Shown: positions 53,191 to 62,176 of the stretch, in pieces
Layout: the number at the start of each line of letters is the position of its first letter
Numbering within the stretch: the first letter of the stretch is position 1
NCBI GenBank assembly: GCA_002344975.1
Contig: DDUV01000087.1
Location: 14,630-78,629, forward strand
From: Saprospiraceae bacterium UBA2329
GTDB taxonomy: Bacteria; Bacteroidota; Bacteroidia; Chitinophagales; Saprospiraceae
DNA: 64,000 bases
Reading direction: 5' to 3'
Notes under the pieces: model-generated
Databases searched by the model: none
Told to the model about the DNA's origin: nothing
Seen by the model: the letters and a program-made list of their open reading frames with translations, nothing else
Position numbers and translations under genes: made by a program

Positions 53191-55662
53191 TCACCGTTTT
53201 TTGCCGGCTACAATCTCGAAGGTTTGCACCAAACGATAGCCGTCTTCGTCCACCAAAGTGAGTTGGTGGGTTCCGGGCGCAGGCTGGAGCGTCATATTGT
53301 GGTAGTTTTCGGTTGTGCCGAGAAACTCCTCATCCAAGTGCCAGTATATTTTTTTGGAAGCATTGCGATGAGCAACGGTAAAAACAGTTCCCGTAACGCT
53401 GCCGTCTAAATTGACAGGCACATAAATGCGGGCCGCCCGACGGGGGTAAATCAACTGCATGGGCAAGCGGGCGTCCTTCACCTCGCAATCGGGGCGCAGT
53501 GGCGGAAGTGGCTGATAATCTGCATGTTTGGCGATGTAAAAAAACTCTTCGAGAGGAGGTAGCACAAACCAGGGCTGATGCACGATGGCTGTCGGCGATT
53601 CACAATCGGCATGAACCCGCCATTTTTTGCCGGCATCCAAGTGAATGGTTTCGTGATAAGGACAGGCGGGCGTGTTGACTGCCGAACGCGGCGCCCACAC
53701 ACTGTCGCGAGGGCATATACTCAAAGGCTGGTAACCACTTTGGGCGCACACCGGCAACCGAATCATTTCATCATAAGGCGGGTAAAACCAACGACCGGTG
53801 CGCAATAATTGGAAAACATCAAACAGCACCGGGGCAGCCGCTTGTACCCCGATGAGGCCGGGCCTGCCTTCTCCGTCGGCATTGCCTACCCAAACGCCTA
53901 CTGCATAATGCGGCGTGACCCCCACAGCCCAGGCATCCCTGAAACCAAAACTCGTTCCGGTTTTCCAGGCTACGGGTCTGCCGGAGCCGAACGATTCCCA
54001 GTCGCCCTCTTCGCTTGGGCGTTCCAATTGCCGCATGGCCTCCAATGCGAGCCAGGCAGCCCCTGCGTTCAAATGGGTAGGCTCTCTGCGAAGCCGCCCG
54101 GAGCTATGGTTGTCGGACGGTGCAAGCAACCAGGTGCAATGCCTGAAGTCGCTTGCGTTATAGCGGCTGTTGTACTCCGGGAAATGCTCCAACATTCTGG
54201 CCATAGAGGCGTAACAATTGGTTACATCCCAAAGTGTTGTTTCGGCGCCTCCCAATATGAGCGACAGGCCATAGTGAGTAGGCGGCTTTGTAATGGTTGA
54301 AAATTGCAGCTTGTTGAGCGCAAAATGAAATCGTTCTACTCCGTAATCCTGCAACAAGTGTACAAAAGGCACATTCAGCGATCTGCTCAGGGCGCGACGG
54401 GCGGGTATAACTCCCTCATACTGTTTGCCGAAGTTTTCGGGTTTGAAATCCCGGAGCTGTACCGGCACATCCGACAGGAGGCTGCCGGGCAATATCCGGC
54501 CTTCTTGCAATGCCAGGGTATAGAGCAAAGGTTTGAGAATACTCCCTGAACTTCTCGGCGCTGTGACAATGTCCACCTGCTCGCCATGTTCGGCGCCAGC
54601 GTCGGGCACATTGCCTAAATACGCCAGTACTTCCCCTTTGGACACGTCGAGTACCAAAATGGCCATATTGTGTATGCCGTTGGCGGTCAATATGCTATGT
54701 CGGCGAATGGCTATTTCATTGACCTGTTTTTGAAGTTCGGCCCGGAGTGTGGAATGTACCCTTGCCGGGCCAGGAGATTTAGGCCGGGCGTATTGGGCGC
54801 AAGCTCGGTCCAAGAGGTGCGGAGCTTCGCGGGGCAGCGGATGGGGTTTGTCGGGCAGCGGTTCTTCCTTGGCTAATCTGCAAGAAGTTTCATCTATGAT
54901 GCCTCTCTGGAAAAGCCTGTCCAAGAGGCGGTTGCGTTTTTCCATCAGGGCATTCCTGTTTCTGCCGGGATGAATGAGCGCCGGGCTGTTGGGCAATACG
55001 GCCAATGTGGCGGCTTCGGCCCAAGACAAGAGTTCGGGGCTTTTGCCGAAGTATCTCCAGGAGGCCGCATCCAAACCTACTACGTTGCCTCCGAAAGGCG
55101 CGTGTGAGGCATAGAGCGCGAGTATGGAACGTTTACTTTTGCCAAGCTCCAAACGGGTCGCCATGAACGCCTCCGTCAGTTTGTTGAAGAGACTTCGGGG
55201 TTTGTTTTTTCGGGCCATACGAATGACCTGCATGGTAATGGTACTTCCGCCGCTGACGATGCGACCACCGGAAATATTCTGGCGCAGGGCGCGCCCAAAT
55301 GCCAGAACATCCACGCCGGGATGTCGATAGAAACGCTTGTCTTCAAACTCAATGAGCGCTTTTTCGTACCGCTCTGAGGACAAAGTGTCTAAAGCCGGGA
55401 AGCGCCATTGGCCGTCTGCTGCGATTTTTGCGCCGAGCAATTCGCCGGAGCGATCTTCCAGCACAACGCTGACAGGGTCTTGAAACAAGGGACTCGGCAA
55501 ACAAAAGAGCCAAAGTAGAAACAGGCCGTACAGCGGAAAGAGCCATTTTTTATGGCGCAGGGAAAATGTAAAAAAACGGCTTGCGAAAAGCTGAACAGCC
55601 TTCGGGAAATCGGCAATTTTTTGTCTGAAAAAACGGCCTGAAATATTGATAGCCGTTTTCAT
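53191..55662 (-). CDS. pbpC: Penicillin-binding protein 1C (bifunctional transglycosylase/transpeptidase)
   Basis: This 823-residue protein has one N-terminal membrane segment (WLFPLYGLFLLWLF). The glycosyltransferase domain (GT51) has catalytic E107 in EFEDKRFYRHPGVD and the later RKNKPRSLFNK. The transpeptidase domain has S374-x-x-K377 in SSGSILKPLLY and KTGTSFGFRDAW. A C-terminal beta domain typical of PBP1C follows. It polymerises and crosslinks peptidoglycan at the periplasmic face. The alpha-2-macroglobulin gene that often adjoins pbpC is not seen here; upstream on the same strand is a small lipoprotein. Confidence 0.95.
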   Translation of the reverse strand: MKTAINISGRFFRQKIADFPKAVQLFASRFFTFSLRHKKWLFPLYGLFLLWLFCLPSPLFQDPVSVVLEDRSGELLGAKIAADGQWRFPALDTLSSERYEKALIEFEDKRFYRHPGVDVLAFGRALRQNISGGRIVSGGSTITMQVIRMARKNKPRSLFNKLTEAFMATRLELGKSKRSILALYASHAPFGGNVVGLDAASWRYFGKSPELLSWAEAATLAVLPNSPALIHPGRNRNALMEKRNRLLDRLFQRGIIDETSCRLAKEEPLPDKPHPLPREAPHLLDRACAQYARPKSPGPARVHSTLRAELQKQVNEIAIRRHSILTANGIHNMAILVLDVSKGEVLAYLGNVPDAGAEHGEQVDIVTAPRSSGSILKPLLYTLALQEGRILPGSLLSDVPVQLRDFKPENFGKQYEGVIPARRALSRSLNVPFVHLLQDYGVERFHFALNKLQFSTITKPPTHYGLSLILGGAETTLWDVTNCYASMARMLEHFPEYNSRYNASDFRHCTWLLAPSDNHSSGRLRREPTHLNAGAAWLALEAMRQLERPSEEGDWESFGSGRPVAWKTGTSFGFRDAWAVGVTPHYAVGVWVGNADGEGRPGLIGVQAAAPVLFDVFQLLRTGRWFYPPYDEMIRLPVCAQSGYQPLSICPRDSVWAPRSAVNTPACPYHETIHLDAGKKWRVHADCESPTAIVHQPWFVLPPLEEFFYIAKHADYQPLPPLRPDCEVKDARLPMQLIYPRRAARIYVPVNLDGSVTGTVFTVAHRNASKKIYWHLDEEFLGTTENYHNMTLQPAPGTHQLTLVDEDGYRLVQTFEIVAGKKR

Positions 55663-55683
55663 AACATTGTGGTATAAGCCGTA

Positions 55684-56091
55684 TTACTTGGCAGGAACCA
55701 TCACCCGACTGAAAATGAACGGGTCGTTGGAGTCCGGGCGAAGTACTATTTTTTGCGGAGTCATTTCCAGAATATCGTAAGGCGGAGCCGAAGTCTTGGT
55801 AACCTGCATCAAAATCTGATCCCCACTGATTTTCCAATAGCCGGTAGTTTCCTCGCCATTTAGATTGATAATCAGAAGATTGTCTTTTTTAAATTCAACA
55901 GTGGCATCTTTCAGGCGATTCATCACACCCTCCATGAAATTGAGTTGGGCATCACTCACAGGTTCTTTGGTCATGAGTTCACGAGTGGCCTCAAGGTCGT
56001 ATTTCCACGCGGTTGCCATGACGATTTTGTCACGATTATTGCATGAAAACATAGAGAAGGCCAAAGTCAGCAGCAAAAGGTATCGCATCAT
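55684..56091 (-). CDS. Small lipoprotein of unknown function
   Basis: This 135-residue protein starts at MMRYLLLLTLAFSMFSC (lipid Cys17), preferred over a longer frame because it gives a proper signal. Residues 18-135 look like a small beta-barrel-type domain (TVEFKKDNLLIINLNGEETTGYWKISGDQILMQV), of the kind seen in lipocalin-like or DUF4923-type Bacteroidota proteins, but I cannot name it. It is followed on the same strand by pbpC after 21 bases, so the two may share a transcript. Confidence 0.65.
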   Translation of the reverse strand: MMRYLLLLTLAFSMFSCNNRDKIVMATAWKYDLEATRELMTKEPVSDAQLNFMEGVMNRLKDATVEFKKDNLLIINLNGEETTGYWKISGDQILMQVTKTSAPPYDILEMTPQKIVLRPDSNDPFIFSRVMVPAK

Positions 56092-56171
56092 AATTCTGTT
56101 TAGAAGTTTTTTTTGCAGCGCCAAAAATAGACCTGTTCCGGGGAATTTCAGCAATTTTCAAAAGGAAAACT

Positions 56172-57038
56172 TTAGGCGCGCACCATTTTGAGCAGTGATC
56201 GCCTGTAATCGCGTGGGTTTGAACCCGTTGTTTGCCTGAAAATTTTGTTGAAATGAGACAGGTTGTTGAATCCGCTTTCGTAGCTCACTGCGGAAATACT
56301 GAGATGCTCGTCGGACAACATGCGGCAGGCGTGCGCAATGCGAAACTCATTGACAAAGTGTGTGAAAGTTTTGTTGGTCAACTTTTTGAAATACCTGCAA
56401 AAAGCGGGCACCGTCATGCTCGCCTCGGCTGCTACCTCATCCAACGAAATGTGGCGATGAAAGTGTTCGTCCACAAATTCGCATATTATCCGCATGCGCT
56501 CGTGGTCTTGTGCCTGTACCTCTACGGCAAAACCTCCGGCATTGAGCAGGGTGTAGTCTTGTGCCAGCGCCATTTCCTGCAAAATGGACAAAAGGCGTAT
56601 AAGTCGTTCAAAACCATTATGTTCTACACATTGCATCAGGAGTTCTCCCAGCCGGTGTTTGGAGTCTCCGTGAAAAGTAACGCCCTGATGCGAACGCTCG
56701 AACAATAGCCGGATGGCATTCATTTCCGGTTTGGACAAAAACTCCGCACCGAGAAAGTCTTCCCTCATTTGCACCACAATCTCAACGTGCTCGTCGTACA
56801 ACTCTTCTGAAAAGCCGAAATGAGGCATGTTGGGGCCTAAAAAAATCAGGTCGCCATGTTCATAAAAAGAGACGTGCTCGCCAATGTGACGTTTGCCGCG
56901 CCCATTGGAAATATAAACAATCTCATACTCCGGGTGGAAGTGCCAGTAAGGTTTACCCAGATAGTTGATGTCTGTAAATTTGCGAATGGTAAAAGAGTTG
57001 CCGAATACCGGCTCTATTTTTTCTAATGTAGCTTTCAT
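56172..57038 (-). CDS. AraC-family transcription regulator with N-terminal cupin domain
   Basis: This 288-residue protein has a cupin-like N-terminus (YLGKPYWHFHPEYEIVYISNGRGKRHIGEH, YEHGDLIFLGPNMPHFGF) that usually senses a sugar or other small ligand. The C-terminal double HTH (about 190-288) includes SLDEVAAEASMTVPAFCRYFKKLTNKTFTHFVNEFRI and AVSYESGFNNLSHFNKIFRQTTGSNPRDYR, both typical of AraC. The target genes are not obvious; the divergent yfhO gene is one option. A full promoter (TTG-N21-TAATTTTG, 57117-57086) precedes it. Confidence 0.93.
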   Translation of the reverse strand: MKATLEKIEPVFGNSFTIRKFTDINYLGKPYWHFHPEYEIVYISNGRGKRHIGEHVSFYEHGDLIFLGPNMPHFGFSEELYDEHVEIVVQMREDFLGAEFLSKPEMNAIRLLFERSHQGVTFHGDSKHRLGELLMQCVEHNGFERLIRLLSILQEMALAQDYTLLNAGGFAVEVQAQDHERMRIICEFVDEHFHRHISLDEVAAEASMTVPAFCRYFKKLTNKTFTHFVNEFRIAHACRMLSDEHLSISAVSYESGFNNLSHFNKIFRQTTGSNPRDYRRSLLKMVRA

Positions 57039-57085
57039 GGCTTGGGTATTGCGTATAGTGTTTGAAACTATTTTTTGTTACGACG

Positions 57086-57117
57086 CAAAATTAACCCGAA
57101 AGGTTGTAATGAAACAA
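57086..57117 (-). promoter_or_regulatory. Promoter of the AraC-family regulator gene
   Basis: On the minus strand TTG (57117-57115), 21 bases and a perfect -7 TAATTTTG (57093-57086) form a full Bacteroidota promoter 47 bases before the ATG. Confidence 0.6.
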
Positions 57118-57257
57118 GTAATGGTCAATATAGCATTAGTATTGGCAAATCGAAGCAAGGTTTCAGCAAGGCCGGGGAGGTCGCTTTCTTGCATATTTTG
57201 TATAATTGAAGGGATTTTCGTACCTATGCCGCTCAAAACCAAAGGGTCAACAATTGT

Positions 57258-59798
57258 ATGAATACTTTGCTCAAAAAATCGTGGCCGCACCTGGCCTCCA
57301 TGATGGCTTTTTTGCTCCTGTCTATTGCCTTTTTTCAACCTCAACTGAAGGGGAAATTGGTGCAGCAGAGCGATATTATGCAGTACCTCGGCATGGCGAA
57401 AGAAGCCAATGATTACGAGAAAAAAAATGGGGAGCCGGCCCTGTGGACCAATTCCATGTTTGGCGGGATGCCTACCTACCAGATCAACACGGTCAGTGCG
57501 GGCAACAGCCTGAAAGTGTTGGAAAAAGCAGGCCGCCTGTTTATTGCCGAGCCGATTGGTCAGTTTTTACTGGCGATGCTCAGCTTTTACATTTTAATGA
57601 TCGTCATTGGCGCCAGCCCCTTGGTGGCGGCTATCGGGGCGGTGGCTTTCGGGTTTACCACCAATAATTTCATCCTCTACGAGGCGGGGCACCTCACCAA
57701 GCTCAAATCCATTTCCTTTTTTCCGCTTATTGCTGCCGGGGCGCTTGCCGCTTTTCGGGGGCGCTACCTGCTGGGCGGGGCGCTCTTTGCGGTGGGTTTG
57801 GGCTTGAACATCTACTCCAACCACATCCAGATGACGTACTATCTGGCGCTCACTTTTCTGTTTTTCGGCGTAGCGCAGTTGGTGTATGATGTCAAGGATG
57901 GCAAGATATTGCATTTTGCCAAAGCCGCCGGCGTACTCTTGCTGGGCGCCGGGCTGGCGCTGGGTTCTACTGCCTCCAACCTGATGACGACGTACGAGTA
58001 TTCAAAAGATACCATGCGCGGTAAGCCCATTCTCACTCCGGAAAGCAAGGAAGAGGCCGAAAGCTCAAGTAGTGCCACGGAGGGCTTGGCCTGGGACTAT
58101 GCCATGCAATGGAGCAATGGCACGATAGATGTTTTGGCAGGGTTTATTCCCGGTGTGGCCGGTGGCGGATCGCAGGAAAAAGTAGGGAAGAGTTCAAACT
58201 TTTATAAAGAGTTGGAGCCGATGTACCGCCAGTCAGGAAGAGCAGCGCCGCCAACGTTCAAAATTCCGCTGTATTGGGGTAAACTGCCCTTCACCAGCGG
58301 GCCGATCTACTTTGGCGCAGTGGCGGTGTTCCTGTTTTTATTAGGATTGCTCACCGTAAAAGGCCCTGCCAAATGGTGGCTTGCATTGGGCACGCTGCTC
58401 ACCATTTTACTCTCTATGGGCAATAATCTGGAGGCGTTTAATCGCTTCTTTTTCGATCATGTACCCCTGTACAACAAATTTAGAACGCCCAATTCGGTAC
58501 TCAGCATCACTTCATTCCTCATTCCTGCACTGGGCTTCATGGCCTTGGCCGGGGTGGTGAAAAACGAAAAACCGAACGCAACCGATAAACTCGGACTGTA
58601 CATCGCCCTGGGAATCAGCGGCGCTATGGCGCTGTTTTTTGCCGTTGCAGGCCCGTCTTTTTTCGATTTTGTCAACCCCGGAGATGAAAGATTCCTCCAA
58701 AAGACTTTTTCGCAGGAATCGTTGATTGCCGACCGTAAGTCGCTGATGCGCGGCGACGCTTTCCGCTCTTTGCTGCTCGTGTTGGTCAGTGCGGGCCTGA
58801 TCTGGACGTATTGGTCGGGCAAAATCGGGCGCAATATTTTATTAGGCGGTTTTGCTGTTCTGGTGTTGTTCGATATGTGGTCGGCTGGTCGCAGGTACTT
58901 GGACAGCGAGGACTTTACAGACCGCACCAATTACGAAGCGCAGTTCAAGCCGACTCCTGCCGATGAAATGATTTTCAAAGACAGCGACCCCAATTTCCGG
59001 GTCTATGACCGCTCCGACCCACAGAGCAATCCATTCGCTTCATCGAGGGCTTCTTATTTCCACAAGTCCATCGGCGGCTACCATGCGGCCAAGTTGCAGC
59101 GCTATCAGGATTTGATAGACCGGCATTTGACGAAAGGTAATATTTCTGTATTCAATATGCTGAATACCAAGTATTTCATTATGTCTGATGAAGATGGGAC
59201 CCCCTCGCTCCAGCCCAATGTGGATGCTTGTGGCCATGCCTGGTTTGTCAGCAATATCAATATGGTGAAAGACGCCAACGCGGAGATTGCAGCGCTGGAA
59301 ACCTTTGTTCCTGAAGAAGATGCTTTCGTACATCAGGAGTTTGAATCTTATGTAAAAGGCTTCAAGCCCGAAAAGGATGGAGAAATTACGCTGGAATCAT
59401 ACTCGCCCAATCGCTTGGAGTATAAAACCAAAGCCTCCAGCGAGCAGTTTGCCGTTTTTTCCGAAATCTGGTACGGCCCCGGCAGCAGTTGGAAAGCCTA
59501 CATAGACGGCCAGTCTGTTGAGCATATCAGGGCCAACTACCTGCTCAGGGCCATGCGCATTCCCGCCGGAGAGCACAAGGTGGAATTTGTGTTTGACCCA
59601 GACGTATATCGCACAGGTAAAATGATCTCTACGATATGTTCTTCCATCGTTTTGTTTGGATTTTTGGGACTGCTCGGATTTCTGGGATACCAATCTGTCA
59701 ATCGCTGGAACAAAGAAGAGGCTCAAAAGCCCGTCAGGCGGGAAGCTCCTGCTGCGCCCAAACCGGCTGCTACGATGAGGAAGAAGGGGAAAAAGTGA
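57258..59798 (+). CDS. YfhO-family multi-pass membrane protein
   Basis: This 846-residue protein has about 13 hydrophobic segments in its first ~540 residues and a C-terminal soluble region (about 560-770) before one last membrane segment and a basic tail. Blocks such as QSDIMQYLGMAKEANDYEKK, WTNSMFGGMPTYQI and FFDHVPLYNKFRTPNSVLSI are those of the Bacteroidota YfhO family (GT-C-like fold). In Gram-positive bacteria YfhO adds sugars to lipoteichoic acid; in Bacteroidota it probably modifies an envelope glycan or protein, but the acceptor is unknown. A strong terminator follows. Confidence 0.85.
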   Translation: MNTLLKKSWPHLASMMAFLLLSIAFFQPQLKGKLVQQSDIMQYLGMAKEANDYEKKNGEPALWTNSMFGGMPTYQINTVSAGNSLKVLEKAGRLFIAEPIGQFLLAMLSFYILMIVIGASPLVAAIGAVAFGFTTNNFILYEAGHLTKLKSISFFPLIAAGALAAFRGRYLLGGALFAVGLGLNIYSNHIQMTYYLALTFLFFGVAQLVYDVKDGKILHFAKAAGVLLLGAGLALGSTASNLMTTYEYSKDTMRGKPILTPESKEEAESSSSATEGLAWDYAMQWSNGTIDVLAGFIPGVAGGGSQEKVGKSSNFYKELEPMYRQSGRAAPPTFKIPLYWGKLPFTSGPIYFGAVAVFLFLLGLLTVKGPAKWWLALGTLLTILLSMGNNLEAFNRFFFDHVPLYNKFRTPNSVLSITSFLIPALGFMALAGVVKNEKPNATDKLGLYIALGISGAMALFFAVAGPSFFDFVNPGDERFLQKTFSQESLIADRKSLMRGDAFRSLLLVLVSAGLIWTYWSGKIGRNILLGGFAVLVLFDMWSAGRRYLDSEDFTDRTNYEAQFKPTPADEMIFKDSDPNFRVYDRSDPQSNPFASSRASYFHKSIGGYHAAKLQRYQDLIDRHLTKGNISVFNMLNTKYFIMSDEDGTPSLQPNVDACGHAWFVSNINMVKDANAEIAALETFVPEEDAFVHQEFESYVKGFKPEKDGEITLESYSPNRLEYKTKASSEQFAVFSEIWYGPGSSWKAYIDGQSVEHIRANYLLRAMRIPAGEHKVEFVFDPDVYRTGKMISTICSSIVLFGFLGLLGFLGYQSVNRWNKEEAQKPVRREAPAAPKPAATMRKKGKK

Positions 59799-60117
59799 AA
59801 GGTTGAATGATTCATTTTCGCAAAAATGCCTCTGCCAGAATTCGGCAGGGGCATTTTTTTTGTGCAAACCCCAAAAGGTTAAAAAAAATATTGTCCTGTT
59901 AACGGTGATTGGTCAAAATGTTAATACGAATCAGGTGTAGTATTTTTAATTATTCAGAATTATAAACTGAATTGTGTCTGTGAGAGCCTTCTTGTCTGCG
60001 GTTTTGGGGGCATCTTGCGGCAAAAAATTTTTCTGCACAATAGGGGAGGGGCGCACAACCTGTGTCTATGCAGTTGTAAAAGGTCAAAACTATCTGCACA
60101 ATCACAACTCACAACGG
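59799..60117. other. Intergenic stretch before crp: terminator plus putative regulatory region
   Basis: These 319 bases contain the yfhO terminator (59822-59858), then an AT-rich stretch with a 6-bp inverted repeat ATTCAG (59952-59957) / CTGAAT (59967-59972) spaced by nine bases, a possible operator. No full TAnnTTTG promoter was found. An in-frame extension of the crp frame reaches back to 59974 but lacks any family-like residues, so I read it as untranslated leader. Confidence 0.5.
59822..59858 (+). terminator. Intrinsic terminator after yfhO
   Basis: AAAAATGCCTCTGCC (59822-59836) pairs with GGCAGGGGCATTTTT (59844-59858), 15 pairs with one T-G wobble and a seven-base loop, followed by more T. 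It sits 23 bases past the stop codon and is symmetrical enough to work both ways. Confidence 0.9.
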
Positions 60118-60798
60118 ATGCTTATGGATGCCAGAATTATTTACCTCCGACAAATTCCCTTGTTCAAAGGACTCTCTGCGACAGAAGAAGAACAACTTGC
60201 GCAAATCATGGAGCCTGTTTCTAAAGGCCGTTATTCCATCATATTCAAGCCAGGCGACGCTTCAGATCGGCTGTATTTTCTTGCCAAAGGTGTGGTGAAA
60301 ATCTCTACGCACTCTGCCGACGGCCGCGAGGTCATCAAGTCCATACTGCACCCCAACGCCATGTTTGGCGAACGCGGACTGATTGGCGAATTAGAACGAC
60401 AGGATTTTGCACAGGCGCTCAAAGAGGAAGTGCAATTGTATGCCATTCGGGTATCCGATTTCCAGATGATGATGCGCCGCAACTTCGACCTCAGCAACCA
60501 AGTCATGCAACTTTTCGGAAATCAACTTATACAAACGGAAAATCGTTTAGAGTCGCTCCTGTTCAAAGATGCGCGCACCCGCATTATTGAGTTCATCAAA
60601 GAATCCATGGCCGATCAGGGCAGGAAGGTAGGTTTTGAAATGCTGCTCAAGCACTCGCTCACGCACCAAGACATTGCCAACATCACCTGCACTTCTCGCC
60701 AAACGGTGACGCTGGTACTCAACGAATTGAAGAAGTCAGACCTGATTCACTTCAACCGGGGCAAAATTCTCGTTCGGGACCTGGCGCGGCTCTCCTGA
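60118..60798 (+). CDS. Crp/Fnr-family transcription regulator
   Basis: This 226-residue protein starts at MLMDARIIYLRQIPLFKGL, in line with the family. The cyclic-nucleotide-binding-type domain (about 10-125) includes IIFKPGDASDRLYFLAKGVVKIS and SILHPNAMFGERGLIGE. The C-terminal winged HTH (about 150-222) includes LTHQDIANITCTSRQTVTLVLNEL. No iron-sulfur cysteines are present, so it is not FNR-like in sensing. The ligand and regulon are unknown. The gene's last 63 bases overlap the 3' end of the convergent mtaB gene. Confidence 0.93.
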   Translation: MLMDARIIYLRQIPLFKGLSATEEEQLAQIMEPVSKGRYSIIFKPGDASDRLYFLAKGVVKISTHSADGREVIKSILHPNAMFGERGLIGELERQDFAQALKEEVQLYAIRVSDFQMMMRRNFDLSNQVMQLFGNQLIQTENRLESLLFKDARTRIIEFIKESMADQGRKVGFEMLLKHSLTHQDIANITCTSRQTVTLVLNELKKSDLIHFNRGKILVRDLARLS

Positions 60799-62121
60799 GA
60801 CCCACACTACGCCGCCCTCTGGTTCTAATGTTTCCAGCCCGACCATCTCTATGCTGTTGATGAGTCGCCCGTTTTCAGGAGCTTCCACCTTGATGTAATT
60901 GTCGGTAAAACCCGTCACGATGCCTTCCTGTTGGCTGTGTTCCCACAACACAGGGCGGTATTCGCCAAGGTGTTGCTCGTAAAAGGCGCGGCGTTTCTTC
61001 TCGCTCAGAATGCTCAGCATCTTGTTGCGCCGTTTCCGCTCATCCATAAGCACTGCATCCGGCATGTCGGCAGCCGGCGTGTTGGCCCGTTCGGAGTAGG
61101 TGAAAACGTGCAGATAGGAAATGTCAAGTTCTTGAATGAAGCGGTACGTCTCCAGAAAATCTTCTTCCGTTTCTCCCGGAAACCCCACTATAACATCCAC
61201 ACCGATACAACAATGCGGCATGACCGACTTGATTTGGGCCACGCGTTCGGCGTACAGTTCGCGGCGGTAGCGGCGGCGCATTTGAGCCAATTGCTTGTTG
61301 TTGCCCGATTGCAGCGGTATGTGGAAATGCGGCGCAAAGCGTTGTGATTCAGCCACAAATGAGATGATTTCATCGGTGCAAAGATTGGGTTCAATGCTGG
61401 AAATGCGGAACCGCTCGATGCCCTCCACTTCGTCTAAAGCGCGAATGAGATCAATAAAAAGTGCCTCCTTTTTGGGTTTGGCGCCTTCGATGACCTCTGT
61501 GCCGTTGCCGAAATCGCCGATGTTGACGCCGGTGAGCACAATTTCTTTTACGCCCATGGCGGCAATGCTCCGGGCGTCGTTCACCACGCTTTCCACGGTG
61601 TTGCTGCGGCTTTGGCCCCGCGCCTGTGGAATGGTGCAGAAGGTACATTTGTAATCGCAGCCGTCCTGCACTTTGAGGAAAGAGCGGGTGCGGTCGCCGA
61701 AAGAAAAAGCGTGTACAAAGTCTTTGGCCTGCCGCACTTCGCCGGCGCGCACCATGCCTTTGCCTGGCGCTTTCGACAGGTCTTCGATGTAGTCGAGTAT
61801 GTGAAATTTTTCGGCGGCGCCCAGCACGAGGTCAACGCCGGGAATGGAGGCAATTTCCTCCGGCTTGAGTTGGGCATAACACCCCACGACGACCACATAA
61901 GCATTGGGCGAATGCCGGAGTGCCTGCCGGACGATGTTGCGGCACTTGCGATCTGCAAAGTCCGTCACCGAGCAGGTGTTGATGACATACACGTCGGCGC
62001 CCTGCTCGAAACCGACCTCGGCAAAGCCTGCGCCCTCGAACTGCCGCCCGATGGAGGAGGTCTCAGAGTAGTTGAGCTTGCAGCCCAGGGTATAAAATGA
62101 TACTGTTTTGGGTGTGGCCAT
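60736..62121 (-). CDS. mtaB: tRNA (t6A37) methylthiotransferase MtaB-type
   Basis: This 461-residue radical SAM enzyme has the three N-terminal cluster cysteines C14 (TLGCKLN), C50 (INTCSVT) and C81 (VGCYAQ), the radical SAM motif C155-x3-C159-x2-C162 in GCDYKCTFC and a C-terminal TRAM-like tail. TLGCKLNYSE points to MtaB, which adds a methylthio group to t6A37 in tRNA-Lys and related tRNAs, rather than MiaB. A -7 motif TACCTTTG (62146-62139) precedes the ATG by 17 bases. The 3' end overlaps the crp gene. Confidence 0.93.
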   Translation of the reverse strand: MATPKTVSFYTLGCKLNYSETSSIGRQFEGAGFAEVGFEQGADVYVINTCSVTDFADRKCRNIVRQALRHSPNAYVVVVGCYAQLKPEEIASIPGVDLVLGAAEKFHILDYIEDLSKAPGKGMVRAGEVRQAKDFVHAFSFGDRTRSFLKVQDGCDYKCTFCTIPQARGQSRSNTVESVVNDARSIAAMGVKEIVLTGVNIGDFGNGTEVIEGAKPKKEALFIDLIRALDEVEGIERFRISSIEPNLCTDEIISFVAESQRFAPHFHIPLQSGNNKQLAQMRRRYRRELYAERVAQIKSVMPHCCIGVDVIVGFPGETEEDFLETYRFIQELDISYLHVFTYSERANTPAADMPDAVLMDERKRRNKMLSILSEKKRRAFYEQHLGEYRPVLWEHSQQEGIVTGFTDNYIKVEAPENGRLINSIEMVGLETLEPEGGVVWVSGEPRQVPNENFAPVEVNQV

Positions 62122-62138
62122 TGATGGAAATTTCGCCG

Positions 62139-62146
62139 CAAAGGTA
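62139..62146 (-). promoter_or_regulatory. -7 promoter motif TACCTTTG for mtaB
   Basis: A perfect TAnnTTTG match lies 17 bases upstream of the ATG on the minus strand, in a 55-base divergent gap. No -33 TTG at standard spacing was seen. Confidence 0.4.
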
Positions 62147-62176
62147 AGATTATTGTGTAACCATAAAACTCGAACA

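Noticed and set aside
57078..57344. 88-codon leftward frame between araC-like and yfhO
   Set aside because: It overlaps the yfhO start and the araC promoter region, has no signal or domain and no supporting upstream site.
59952..59972. Small inverted repeat ATTCAG / CTGAAT as an operator for crp
   Set aside because: Six base pairs with a nine-base gap is expected by chance in AT-rich sequence and no second copy was noticed. It is mentioned only in the intergenic entry.
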